Shown piece after piece: positions 42,833 to 52,617 of a stretch of 64,000 bases of DNA (position 1 is the stretch's first letter; every line of letters starts with the position of its first letter). The translations under genes and the position numbers were made by a program. The notes beneath the pieces were generated by a model. It was not told the DNA's origin. It made no database searches and saw nothing but the letters and a program-made list of their open reading frames with translations. Source of the DNA: Seminavis robusta (Eukaryota; Bacillariophyta; Bacillariophyceae; Naviculales; Naviculaceae); assembly GCA_903772945.1 (NCBI GenBank), contig CAICTM010000055.1, forward strand, positions 62,001-126,000. The letters are read 5' to 3'.

Positions 42833-43381
42833 ATGTCGGAAGAGTGCAAATCTGCCGAGGGCGACTATGTGATGATGGGAAAGCCCGGAGCCGCTCCAGG
42901 CCGCGGCGCTGCTGGACTTCCCCATGGCATTGATGACCCAAACCTTCCACAAGAAGAGAAGGATCACCGTCTGGCGATTGCTCTGCAGCAACAGGAGAAT
43001 GCTGCTGCTCTGGAGGAGCACAAGAAGAAGCACGAAGCTACCAAAAAGGCTGACATGCACCGCACTGCTCGGTCGGGAACCTTCAGCCGCTTGGCCAACG
43101 TTCGCGACAAGGACCATGGAATGCTTTCGGTTCCCGCTGACTACACCACTGACAATGCCTACGTCAACGCAGCAAACGAGCCAAAGATGTCCACCTATGC
43201 CCCTCCCCCAAAGAATGCCAAGCCCGAAGAAATCCAGGATTACAAGCTCGCCGCCGAACTTCAGAGGTTTGAACAAGTCGGTGCTGGAACCGTCCGGGAA
43301 ATGGAAAAGATCGCCCAGGAGGAAGAGGAAGCTGCCAAGGCTCAGGCTCACCGCACTGGTCTGAGCACCTACAAGAAGTAG
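42833..43381 (+). CDS. Small charged protein with two UIM-like helices
   Basis: 182 residues, single exon, start in AACCATGTC. Two similar acidic-amphipathic segments are seen: EEKDHRLAIALQQQENAAAL near residues 41-60 and EEIQDYKLAAELQRFEQVG near 128-146. Both follow the acid-x-L-A-x-x-L pattern of ubiquitin-interacting motifs, but the conserved Ser of true UIMs is missing. HRTARSGTFSRLANVRDKDHG and HRTGLSTYKK are Arg/Ser-rich and may be phosphorylated. High codon regularity and a strong start suggest real and possibly abundant expression. No family is named with confidence. Confidence 0.7.
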   Translation: MSEECKSAEGDYVMMGKPGAAPGRGAAGLPHGIDDPNLPQEEKDHRLAIALQQQENAAALEEHKKKHEATKKADMHRTARSGTFSRLANVRDKDHGMLSVPADYTTDNAYVNAANEPKMSTYAPPPKNAKPEEIQDYKLAAELQRFEQVGAGTVREMEKIAQEEEEAAKAQAHRTGLSTYKK

Positions 43382-44692
43382 GCGTGTTGCTGCTACTGTT
43401 TCGGAGGCAATCTACAGGCCAACAAGGCCAACAATCCACTGTGCAAATTACAGGTATTCAGATTTGTGGCTTGCGTTAAGAAACACTGGCGAGCCGTCAA
43501 CTGCATAATGGGCCTATTCAGCAACGCCTCTTCTATTTTCGCTTAACTTGAAAACTATAACTTATTGTTACCCTAATAAGTGTCATGTATCACGTGCCTT
43601 TGATGTTGTACCTGACTAGATGGAGTGAGTTATGATGTGCCTCTCATAATGTGTTGGGCAAGCTTCTAAAGGTAGATGATGCTGAGTTTGAGTCTCCTTC
43701 AAGCTGCCTAGAATTGTAGACGACGCAGGCGGCTGGGTGCCCAGGGTATCAGCATTCAATCGGTTGCTCCCTCCCCCCTGCCAACTCACCAGCTAGCTAG
43801 CAGCTGGCCTGGCCCTTCCCAATCCCACTACCGGTACTACCGGTAGCTAGCACTGTTAATGATAATCATAGCGCTAGTCAGGATATCTGCAGTGTGATCA
43901 CAGACAGTCTCTGCATTGCTCCAAAGAATTGCGCATCGCGGATCACGCGGTGTCTGATGGTCTTGAGGCTCTTCGTGCTCGCCGGAAGGCTGCAGCTGCT
44001 GCGAACCTTCAAAGGTCATACACATCTTGCTGTGTTCTAGCCGATCTGTTGTGAAGCGTGCCTCAGAGCCTGGCACCTGGCTTGCTTCATGTGGTTCTAA
44101 TGCCTGAAAATGGCATTGTTCTAGCCACCCAGGAATTCCGGGATGCTCTGCACTTGCGCTAAGCTCAGAGTCCCTCTGATCTCCCCACCCACTGTGGTGG
44201 CCGCGGAGAGGGCTCCAGTGTCATCCATAATCTTTCATGTACCAGGGCGGCTTGGTTCTCCAATGCCATAATGAAATGCGTGATGAACTTGCCCCCTCTG
44301 GGATGTCAATGGTGCACTTGCCCCGTTCCCGCTAATCTTGCCCTCACATGCCCCTGCCCAACTTTTCCAGCCACCCTCTACACGTGACTTCCCACCACAG
44401 GTGCCCTTCTCTGGCCAGCTTAGCTTTGCCCTCTCTCACTGCTTAAACTTTTCATCTACTCTTTTATTGGTACTATTAATATAAGGGGCACGATGAAGAG
44501 TCTGGCATAACGGGTTTTGTTTACTGCTCAAGACTGACTGGCCTCGGGCTCATCTACCGTGAGGTTTCCACTGAACTACTAGTTTCAATCCTTCTTTGAG
44601 TTCTTTCTCCGATTGAGTTTAGCCAGCCCAAAACGGAATCAATATTTTTGCGTACAGGGAAAGCTGTGATTCATTGAATAATCCCTTGGAGA
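43382..44692. other. Intergenic, no gene seen
   Basis: Holds ACTACCGGTACTACCGGTAG at 43830, GCTAGCTAG words, and a pyrimidine-rich stretch at 44290-44460. The frame at 43837-44076 is not convincing. Confidence 0.4.
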
Positions 44693-46843
44693 TCACCAAA
44701 CCATGGAGTCAAAGAGCTTGCTCTGGGATCCTTCGAAACTCATGTGAGATGGACATTGTTTGGTCATAATATGCTCGGGTGCAAGTGAATTTTCTTCGTC
44801 AATTTCATCCTCCAGAGTTGAAACGTTTGTTTGGGTAAGTGCATTGTCCTTGCTTCCGTGTCGAGAAGAATATCCAACTGCGCTTCGTTTCCCTTTACCT
44901 CTTCTGCCTAGTTCAACACTGCCATCCTGCAAATCCAGGGCATCCAAACTCACCGTGACCGCCGAAAAGTTTTCATTGTCAAAGTCAGGCGTCGATTGGA
45001 CTAGAGGCGGTATCATGAAATCGGAGTTGCTACTGACAGCGTCAGCGACACGATCCAGTCCTTCCCGCAACTGATCCCTACTAGGGCGACCCGCCTTGCT
45101 TCCATTGGGTGTCTTCGGAAGGCGCCGTTCTCCCTTGCTGCTTTCATTGTCAGAATCCTCATTGTGGTCGGTGTCGCTAATGTCAATGTCTGCTGCCTTG
45201 CTGGAGTAGATGGGTGACATCATTGCCCCACAGAACTCATGTAACACGCCACTGTCAGTGGAAGCGTCATCTAGAGCACTTCCACGTGTTTTATGGTTTG
45301 CAGCAGGTCGATGATTTGGTTCCTCGTGGGGAGTTTCGATGCTATGATTGCTGGCGCTAATGTCAATGTCGACTGCGCTGGCATCAACGCTTTCTGCCTT
45401 ACCAGAGTGGCGTATTGGCATGGGTGACATCATGGCTGCATAGAAGTCTTGCAAATTCTCACCGTCAGTGGAAGCATCGTACCTTGAACTCCCCGCTTTG
45501 CCAAGTCTTTGGGCGGATTGCTGTTCTTTGTTGCGAGTTTTATCCGGCGTCTTTGGGTCGGGTGCTCTCTGGGGCGTTCTACGTTGAGGTGTTTTCGTTT
45601 TGGGTGTTTTGAGTTTTTGAGGCGTTCTCGGTGTTTTGGGAGTTCTGGGAACAGACGATCTGCCACTACTTCGTGGACTGATGATGGCTACTTGTTGCGT
45701 GGACATAGCGCTATTTTCGCTGGACCTGAGAGTCGACCTTCGTGGACTCTTGTCGCTGATCCTATGGGGACTTTTTCTTTTGTCGCTTGTTCTGCATGGA
45801 GTCTTGTCACTTGCCTTCCGTGGACCCTTCTGAACGGCGTTGGGAGTTTTTGGGCTCTTGTAACTTGCCTTCCTTGGACTCTTGTCGCTGGCCCTACGAG
45901 GACTTTTGTCACTTCTCCTCCGTGGACTCTTCACAATGTCGCTTGACCGCCTTGGACTCTTGTCGCTGGCCCTACGAGGACTTTTATCACTTCTCCTCTT
46001 TGGACTCTTGGCCACGTCGCTTGATCTTCTTGGACTCTTGTCGCTGGCCCTACGAGGACTTTGGATGGCGCTCAAATCGTTGTCGTGGCCATGTGCAGAA
46101 CCAGCGCGTCGGCGACCGCGACTGCTACCGTGGAGGCTGCTGTGGAGACTGCTGCTAAGGCCCCGCGCACTGCCTTGGGATATTTCACCTGCACTGCTTC
46201 GACGACTGCTTCCACGACATTCCGACAGAGAACGCAGTCGCGCGTTACCCTTTCGCCGGCTGCGGGTTGACAGTTGTTGTGACCTCTCTGTATGATTGCT
46301 GCTGGCGCAAAGGGTGTCTGACGCTCGTGGCTGCGACGACGACAATCGCTCGGAACATGACATTCTTGATGACTTCGTTTTGTGATCGCCGCTGCTCCCA
46401 TTGGTGCCACGAGGCATATAGGAACCGGAAAAGTCATCTGGCAGCTGACTGTCCTCCATGTTGGGATCTTCCTCGGCCCCACTGGTAGTGTCAAAGTCAC
46501 TAGTGCTCAAGTCATCCTCATCATCGAACCTGTCACTGCTAGTTGCGTCGGACTTGGTTCGAACTTTGCGATGAGCCCGTCGAACGACACCTGGACCAAA
46601 CTGACCGCTGTGTCGTCTGACGCGTCGTTGTTCTACCGCGGCCGTGACCTTGATGGCATCTTCTTCAAACCGATGCTCCGATTCGGAGTTCCCATCCAAA
46701 ACTTCCGGTGCGTTTTGCTCGTTCTTGTCATTTTTAGGCCGGACTTTGGGAGTGCTGAGAAAATGCCCCAGAAAGGACTTGGTGATTTCTTCCTTGAGTG
46801 AAGTTGGAATGAATTTGTTGATCTTGACGCTGCCTGCTGTCAT
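44693..46843 (-). CDS. Disordered SPRR/TPK-repeat protein
   Basis: 716 residues from the first ATG; the frame runs on upstream only from a TTG. The centre is about sixteen copies of a (K)SPRR(A/S)SD unit, then a block of TPKTP-type repeats (RTPKTPRTPQKLKTPKTK). SPRR/SPKK units are minor-groove DNA-binding motifs in histone tails and are also classic kinase sites. Two DASTDG(E/V)L..F..AMMSP segments near residues 460 and 555 form a second internal duplication. The rest is Ser-rich and acidic. A chromatin or cell-cycle role is inference from composition. Strong open frames on the opposite strand are shadows of the repeats. Confidence 0.75.
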   Translation of the reverse strand: MTAGSVKINKFIPTSLKEEITKSFLGHFLSTPKVRPKNDKNEQNAPEVLDGNSESEHRFEEDAIKVTAAVEQRRVRRHSGQFGPGVVRRAHRKVRTKSDATSSDRFDDEDDLSTSDFDTTSGAEEDPNMEDSQLPDDFSGSYMPRGTNGSSGDHKTKSSRMSCSERLSSSQPRASDTLCASSNHTERSQQLSTRSRRKGNARLRSLSECRGSSRRSSAGEISQGSARGLSSSLHSSLHGSSRGRRRAGSAHGHDNDLSAIQSPRRASDKSPRRSSDVAKSPKRRSDKSPRRASDKSPRRSSDIVKSPRRRSDKSPRRASDKSPRKASYKSPKTPNAVQKGPRKASDKTPCRTSDKRKSPHRISDKSPRRSTLRSSENSAMSTQQVAIISPRSSGRSSVPRTPKTPRTPQKLKTPKTKTPQRRTPQRAPDPKTPDKTRNKEQQSAQRLGKAGSSRYDASTDGENLQDFYAAMMSPMPIRHSGKAESVDASAVDIDISASNHSIETPHEEPNHRPAANHKTRGSALDDASTDSGVLHEFCGAMMSPIYSSKAADIDISDTDHNEDSDNESSKGERRLPKTPNGSKAGRPSRDQLREGLDRVADAVSSNSDFMIPPLVQSTPDFDNENFSAVTVSLDALDLQDGSVELGRRGKGKRSAVGYSSRHGSKDNALTQTNVSTLEDEIDEENSLAPEHIMTKQCPSHMSFEGSQSKLFDSMVW

Positions 46844-47652
46844 GGTGCTGCTGAATGGTGGTGAAAACCTACCGGTGCACTTATTATGTGTTGTCGCTCT
46901 CGCCTTGCCGCTGTTAGAAGTACGGTACGGTTCTTCTATGTACGCCTGCAACTGGGACTTGCTTGATGGCTTTCAGCCGTGGTGGATTGTGAGATGAATG
47001 AAGAAGAAGCAAGATGATGAGCTTCTGTGTTGGTGTAAATTGTGAGCATTCGTTCGTCAGGTCATTTCTATAGATTATGACTTAAAAATCATACGGTAAT
47101 GTTAATCCATGCTTTTCCTTGGTGGTCACAAAGCAAAGTGCTTTTATATACTTTCAGTCACTTGAGTCACTGAGTGACTGGGAGAAAACTAACTGGCTCG
47201 TACAGGTTCTCACTTTTTGGATTCGATTTGATTCGATTTCATTCCACACTCGACATCACCACGACCTCTCCTGTTGTTTCTTATTGCCTCTAGCTAGTCC
47301 TCTAGCTAGATATTTGATTACACCTTGGGCCATTTTACGAAGGAGTCGTCTACCGGTAGCGAGGGCTTTGATTGACATCCAATCTTAGCCATTGAAAAGC
47401 ACTGCAGCAGCAAAGAACCCAACCGTACTGGCTAGATTCTGAGAGTGGTGGTCATGAGAGGGTGAGGAGAGAAGTTTCCTCTGCTGTCTGGGCACGGGCA
47501 GCTACTACTCAAGCTATGCATAGCTTAGTAGTGCTATCAAGTGAGCCACTGGGCTGTTACTCATCGAGGGTGTTGCGAACGTACTCCTCGGGGTTCCCTC
47601 AATGTCGAGCCTGTCCGTCAGTCACGCTTGTAGTACAACGACGGTATTGCTC
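46844..47652. other. Intergenic with a direct-repeat copy
   Basis: Upstream of two divergent genes. Contains GATTCGATTTGATTCGATTTC at 47220, TACCGGTAG at 47352 and the first copy of the direct repeat described at 47543. Confidence 0.4.
47543..47629 (+). repeat. Direct repeat, copy 1
   Basis: Shares GAGCC(A/T)CTGGG, GGTGTTGCGAA(C/T)GT(A/G)CTC, CAATGT and GAGCCTG(T/C)CCGTCAGTCACGCTT, in that order, with 49522-49608. The copies differ by insertions between these blocks. They bracket the Uma2-like gene and the transposase remnant. Confidence 0.7.
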
Positions 47653-48486
47653 ATGGACATAGCAGGTGAAGAAAAGAAGGATAGCTGTGAGGTGGAAGAA
47701 ATCGGAAAGGATTTGGTTGCCGGTGACGGCGACGGTGAAAACAATGACAGCGAGGAAGACGAGGAAGTGGCAGATCTTCCTTCGGAGCTGGCAACGAAAC
47801 TTGGAGACCGATACGAGTCGGAAGAAGCTCTCCAATCGGATATGAACGAAGCTGGTATTGGAGATCTCCCCATCATTTTAGCAGAGGGAAAACCGTGCCT
47901 GGTCGTGCCGTCGGACCAACACAATGTGTTTACATCTTGGTACGCCTTTGATTTTGCCTCATCGCGGGGCAAGTGGGGATTCAGTAGCGCTTCCCACAAC
48001 ATTCATCTTGCGAATGGAGAGTCTCGCGACCCCGATCTCAGTTACTGGGGCTATCCTCGTTGCATCCTTTTCAAAGAGAAGCGCAAGCCTGTAATTGCTG
48101 ACATCGTACCGGATACGGTCATCCAGTTCAGTTGGAAGAACAAAAAGAAGTATGAGGTGGAAGCAATCAATGATGTGATGACTCAAAGCCTGGAAACAGA
48201 TTGTGGTGCTCCGTCAACCATTTTTGCAAGAGTCGGCTATTTGATCAAGGTACAGTTTTCAAAGAAGCGGACATTGCTGGGGGCGATCATGGGCAAAGAC
48301 TCCAAAACACAAGACATTGTAGGTCTGGACATTTACAGACTACCTCATGGTACCACAACTATGGATGCCGAAAACAAGACCAATGGTGCGGAGAAGTGGA
48401 CGTACTTTCATGTCTGGTCCGAAAACTCCAGATTGAACTTCATTACTCAATTCCTTAAAATTAAACTCTTCAGACAACTTGGATAG
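47653..48486 (+). CDS. Possible Uma2-type PD-(D/E)XK domain protein, 3' end suspect
   Basis: 277 residues from the second ATG; an ATG at 47602 is in frame but lies inside the direct repeat. The N-terminus is acidic. The region SRDPDLSYWGYPRC..VIADIVPDTVIQFSWKNKKKYEVEAIND follows the layout of the Uma2 fold: an Asp before a strand, P-D-x-V-I-(E/Q)-x-S, and a downstream Lys. The catalytic Glu of that fold appears as Gln in VIQFSW, so nuclease activity is doubtful. Uma2 relatives are common in cyanobacteria and occur in diatoms. The last residues (FLKIKLFRQLG) run straight into a transposase remnant, so the natural C-terminus may have been replaced. The family call is tentative. Confidence 0.55.
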   Translation: MDIAGEEKKDSCEVEEIGKDLVAGDGDGENNDSEEDEEVADLPSELATKLGDRYESEEALQSDMNEAGIGDLPIILAEGKPCLVVPSDQHNVFTSWYAFDFASSRGKWGFSSASHNIHLANGESRDPDLSYWGYPRCILFKEKRKPVIADIVPDTVIQFSWKNKKKYEVEAINDVMTQSLETDCGAPSTIFARVGYLIKVQFSKKRTLLGAIMGKDSKTQDIVGLDIYRLPHGTTTMDAENKTNGAEKWTYFHVWSENSRLNFITQFLKIKLFRQLG

Positions 48487-49233
48487 AGGAAGCCAAAATC
48501 GATAATGCTAGTGACAAGTTGTTTGACTACTACCTTATGACTGTCTACTATCTCGCAAAGTATCCAACTGAAAAATGAAATGGAGGGAAATTTGGATTGT
48601 CTGATAGGACAATTCGGTTCTGGGTGTGGGATTACTACTTGCCAAGGATTTCTAGTCTCAAAGAAGCCAAGATCTACTGGCCGTCCCGATGGAGCCCTGG
48701 GGAAGCCCTTGATACGGATGAAACAATCTTTATTATCTCTGTTGATGGTGTCCACTGTCAGATTCAAGAGCCACAGCATGGTGAGTTTTCCAAGGACAGG
48801 GACTATTGGTCACACAAGTTTGGCTCGGCCGGGTTGAATTATGAGATTGCTATTTGGGTGTTTGAGCAGTAGGTTGTGTGGGTGAATGGCCCCTTCAAAG
48901 CAGGAAAGCACACAGACATCAAGATATTCTGTGCTGCTTTGAAGAAAAAGATTCCAGCAGGGAAGCTTGCGATTGCCGATCTAGGGTATCGAGGCGAAAG
49001 CAAAGTGATTGCAACACCCAATTCGCACGATGTTTCCGATGTGAGGCTCTTTTTAAAAGAGCCGAGTCCTTGCCCAGCACGAGACCTTCAACGGCAAAAT
49101 CAAGTTGTTCCGAGTGCTCTCTGAACGATTCCGCCATGGGGTTGCCACGCACAAGCTGGCCTTCGATTCGGTGGTTGTCATCGGCACGGGCCAATTTGAG
49201 CTTGAGAATGGCTCGCCACTGTTTGTCGTGTAG
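48460..49233 (+). pseudogene. Decayed DDE transposase remnant
   Basis: Read through changing frames, the fragment gives TWIEEAKIDNASDKLFDYYL, KFGLSDRTIRFWVWDYYLPR, then the first Asp in ISVDGVHCQIQEP, the second in AIADLGYRGESKV and the Glu in AQHETFNGKIKLFRVLSERFRHG. These correspond to the DDE triad of a DDE_Tnp_4-like transposase, different from the Harbinger protein at 27.4 kb. Two in-frame stops (near 48556 and 48870) and a frame change in the TTTTTAAAAG run near 49050 disable it. The N-terminus is missing. No terminal inverted repeats were found around it. Confidence 0.7.
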
Positions 49234-49822
49234 CTTTAATTGGTATAAACTGGCTTGCAGCTGCATGTCATGGTCGCTGTAGGCTCTCTATTTTGTGCCG
49301 GGAATTTGCTAATGAAATGCAGAACAATTTGGGGTCAAATAGAGCTATCGACTTGAAATCACACTAGGTAGGAGATTTTCCCGGCCTTCCAGATTCTCCT
49401 CCTCTCCTGCAGCCTGTCTTGCCAGGAGCCCAGAGCGACATCCTTCCGCTCTCTGATGCTGAACATGAAATAAAACTCTACCGGTATCCGAAACAGCCAG
49501 CCTATCCAGGTGCTGGCCAGGGAGCCTCTGGGGTGTTGCGAATGTGCTCTTGATCTCTTGGTGGCTCCCAACAATGTACCGGTGGGAGCCTGCCCGTCAG
49601 TCACGCTTCGAAACATGTGTCCATACTGTACCGGTACCGGTACAAGTGCGGGAGTGGTGATCGAGTCGAGGAGTCTCAGTCGAGGCAAGGCGAATGATTC
49701 TGGACAGCCGGACAGGTTTCTTGAGACGAGCAAGTCCAGTCTCTGGAGTGCATACCGTACTCTCAGCCCACAAAAGCATCCCACAATCAAACATCATAAC
49801 AAACCAGAAACGATAATTCAAA
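49234..49822. other. Intergenic with direct-repeat copy and palindrome
   Basis: Holds copy 2 of the direct repeat and a perfect 18-bp palindrome TGTACCGGTACCGGTACA at 49627-49644. Open frames on both strands lack motifs. Confidence 0.5.
49522..49608 (+). repeat. Direct repeat, copy 2
   Basis: Partner of 47543-47629. The two copies share ordered blocks but differ by internal insertions, which implies an old duplication or two insertions of one family. Confidence 0.7.
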
Positions 49823-50653
49823 ATGCGAATTCAGGTCCCTCCGATTTCCCTTGCTTTTGCGCTTCCAGCCGACCTCAAAGTGGGGCCAAGCCCATTGGAC
49901 GAGGAGAAGCTGAGACTCGCCACAGGAGGATACCTCCAGCAAAAGTTGAAGGATGTATATCCGACTTTCCAAGGCTTAAATTGGTCCTTTACTTCCTTTG
50001 AGAACGAAATGAGCGACCCCGAAGCCAAATTCCAGGTCCGCTTGTGGGCCAAAGTGGGCGCTTTCTTCGAGAATGGCACCACCGTGGACGAGGACGAAGT
50101 CGTCGACCACATAATCTCGCAGCTACACGACAAAAGCTACCTCCCCACTATTTCAAAAATGATGGACACTGACTCTTCCTTGGCCAAGGCAACAAACGTG
50201 CAGGCCTGCCTTCTTGAACGCAGCGATCAACATACCACTCCTGGTGTTGCATCCGTGCGTGTTTGCAATGTGTTCGTTGCTTTCACCATGCCGAAGTGCC
50301 AGAACGAGCCCAGCGCAGCCGATTACTTGGCGCTTGCAGAGTCGACACAAAAGTTCTACTTTTCGCAACTTGAAAAGAAGTTTGACACATTCCGAGACCT
50401 GAGGATTGCTGTGAGGCGCTCTCTCTTTGGCAAGCACAACGCCTACGACTTGATCGTGGAATGGGAAGTTGTCGCTGACTTCGTTCCCAATGAAGCAGGG
50501 ACAGTTCCTGGAAAGCACTGGCTTGGACAATCCCTCATTCGAACCGATTTGAACAAGTACTACAAGGAGCATGTCCTCGAATTGAAGGGAACACCGTTTG
50601 CCCAAGCAGGCAGCATGTTCATTGATACCGGTAGCGTCGAATCCTGTGCTTGA
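49823..50653 (+). CDS. Unknown protein with two related halves
   Basis: 276 residues, single exon, ATG in AAAATGCG context. The two halves look like copies of one alpha-beta module. FALPADLKVGPSPLDEEKLRLATGGYLQQKLKDVYPTFQGL..FQVRLWAKVGAFF in the first half lines up with FTMPKCQNEPSAADYLALAESTQKFYFSQLEKKFDTFRDL..YDLIVEWEVVADF in the second. Each half ends near a stretch where LNKYYKEHVL or VVDHIISQLHD could form a helix. I know similar two-strand, one-helix modules from diatom secreted or surface proteins, but no signal peptide is evident here and no family can be named. Confidence 0.68.
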   Translation: MRIQVPPISLAFALPADLKVGPSPLDEEKLRLATGGYLQQKLKDVYPTFQGLNWSFTSFENEMSDPEAKFQVRLWAKVGAFFENGTTVDEDEVVDHIISQLHDKSYLPTISKMMDTDSSLAKATNVQACLLERSDQHTTPGVASVRVCNVFVAFTMPKCQNEPSAADYLALAESTQKFYFSQLEKKFDTFRDLRIAVRRSLFGKHNAYDLIVEWEVVADFVPNEAGTVPGKHWLGQSLIRTDLNKYYKEHVLELKGTPFAQAGSMFIDTGSVESCA

Positions 50654-51019
50654 AAGACCAATTCCACCAGAGTCGTCTAGATTTTACCCATATAGTCAAA
50701 GAGTTGTTTTGGCTTCATAGCAGTCTTGTTGTTGCCGATCTCGTGTAGTTCAGTGCGTGACAATGATCGCAGCCACCACTTCCAGCTACCGGTACTAGTA
50801 CCCTGGCACTACCGCTTGCCCCATCCAAGAGCTAATAATGTTGACAGCGCTATAAACTTTGGTATCGCTACATTCGACGTGTAAAGCATTCCAAACGACT
50901 GTGGGTTACGAAGATTGTTCGTGTTCATGTACAGAAACTCAGCAGCAACAGGTGGCATTGATTGTCGTGCAGTTGCAAGCCGCGTGATGGGTTTGCCGAG
51001 CTGTTGGCCGTTTGTTTGT
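50654..51019. other. Convergent 3' flank, nothing seen
   Basis: Short spacer with GCTACCGGTACTAGTACC at 50787 and no supported frame. Confidence 0.4.
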
Positions 51020-52617
51020 CTATTTGCTGTGCTTTGTCGGACCAGCAAAAATCCCTTCCTTCCCAATGCCATACTGGTCACCATGCAAGTCACAGACATA
51101 GTCCAAATCTTTGTCACCACGTCCACTCATATTGACGAGCAATTTCTTGTCCTCGGGCATGTCCTTTGCAATTTTCATGGCATAGGCCAAAGCATGTGCC
51201 GATTCCAATGCTGGGATAATACCTTCACTCCTCGAGAGTTCGAAAAAGGCATCAATCACCTCCTCATCGGTGGCCGTTTCATACTGTACACGGGCCGCGT
51301 CCTTTAAGAAACTATGCTCAGGGCCTACACCAGGATAATCTAGTCCAGATGCACATGAATGGACACTGGCGGGATCCCCTTGACTGTTGAGTAGTGTGTA
51401 GCATTTCATGCCATGCAAGACAGCGGGTTTTCCCAAGGTGAGTGTGGCGGAATGATGTCCTTCTCCCTTGTCCAATCCATGTCCAGCCGGTTCCACTCCA
51501 ATGAGTTTGACGTTGGGGTCATCGAGAAATGCGGTAAAGAGTCCAAGTGAATTGCAGCCACCGCCGACACATGCCAGCAAGATATCGGGTGCTTTGCCCG
51601 GTCCGGCAATCTCTTGGAACTGTTCCTTCGCCTCGAATCCCACAATGGCCTGGAAGTCACGTACCATCATTGGAAAGGGATGTGGACCCACGGTAGATCC
51701 AATGGCAAACAACATGTGCTCGGGATCGCCCATGTATGCTTGGACTAGCAGTCCGCATTGAGCGAATGAATAAATGAAACAACGAATGAGTGGTTCGTCA
51801 GTCAGTAGTCAAAGTGAGAGAATGGCTTTTGTGTGCGTAGCGATAAGTCAATTGCCAAATCTCCTGTCTACTTACAAGCCGAGTCTACAGCCTCCTTGAG
51901 CGACTTTCCACCATGCGTGGCCGGAACAACTTTTGCGCCCAAGATTTGCATGCGACGGACATTGGGCCATTCTTTCTTGATGTCAATCTCTCCCTACAAA
52001 AAAGATGGTTGTGGCAAAGGAGGAGCAACAAATGTGGTTAGATTGGATTGAGCAACATGTTGAACGCGGCCTTTCTGGATCTTTCTGTTGAACCTGCAGC
52101 AAGGTTGTTATGCAGAGAATGAGACTTTTTTGGTTCTGTCCCTCACCATGTGAATTTCACACTCCATTTGCATCAGAGCTGCAGCAGTGGCCAATGCTAC
52201 TCCATGCTGTCCAGCACCGGTTTCAGCAATAAGTTTGGTTTTTCCCATTTGCCTGGCTAGGAGTGCTTCTCCCAAACAATGATTGATTTTATGGCTTCCG
52301 GTGTGATTCAAGTCTTCTCGCTTCAAGTAGATTTGTGCGCCACCAAGTTTCTTGGACAGGTTCTGGCAGTGATAAATGGGTGATGGACGTCCAATGTACG
52401 TCTTCCTCAAGTTTGCCAGGTCAGCAAGGAACTGAGGGTCGATTTTGGCTTTTTCGTACTCTTCTGCCACATTTTTCATAATGGGTTCCAATGGTGGAGG
52501 GACAAATGCCCCACCATACGTCTTGTCGGCGCCAAAGAACCCATCAGGATGCGGCAGAGACGTGGCCAATGCGGAAGAATTGTCCAAGTGGGCGTCTTCC
52601 TTCTTTTCTTCACTCAT
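51020..52617 (-). CDS. trpB: Tryptophan synthase beta subunit
   Basis: Three exons (52147-52617, 51876-51993, 51020-51744) join to 437 residues. TrpB joins indole and L-serine to give L-tryptophan using pyridoxal phosphate. The cofactor Lys is in HTGSHKIN, the catalytic Glu in [11 protein letters not shown], and the phosphate-binding glycine loop in [28 protein letters not shown] and [11 protein letters not shown] complete the family pattern. The N-terminus [15 protein letters not shown] is acidic and hydrophilic and shows neither a signal peptide nor a transit peptide, so a cytosolic product is predicted; an upstream targeting exon cannot be excluded. The alpha subunit is not in the window. 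The gene is divergent from the CPDase gene, 402 bp apart. Confidence 0.95.

Noticed and set aside
45882-46295. Leu/Arg-rich frames opposite the SPRR-repeat gene
   Set aside because: They are shadows of the repeat codons on the other strand; the minus-strand frame is far longer and consistent.
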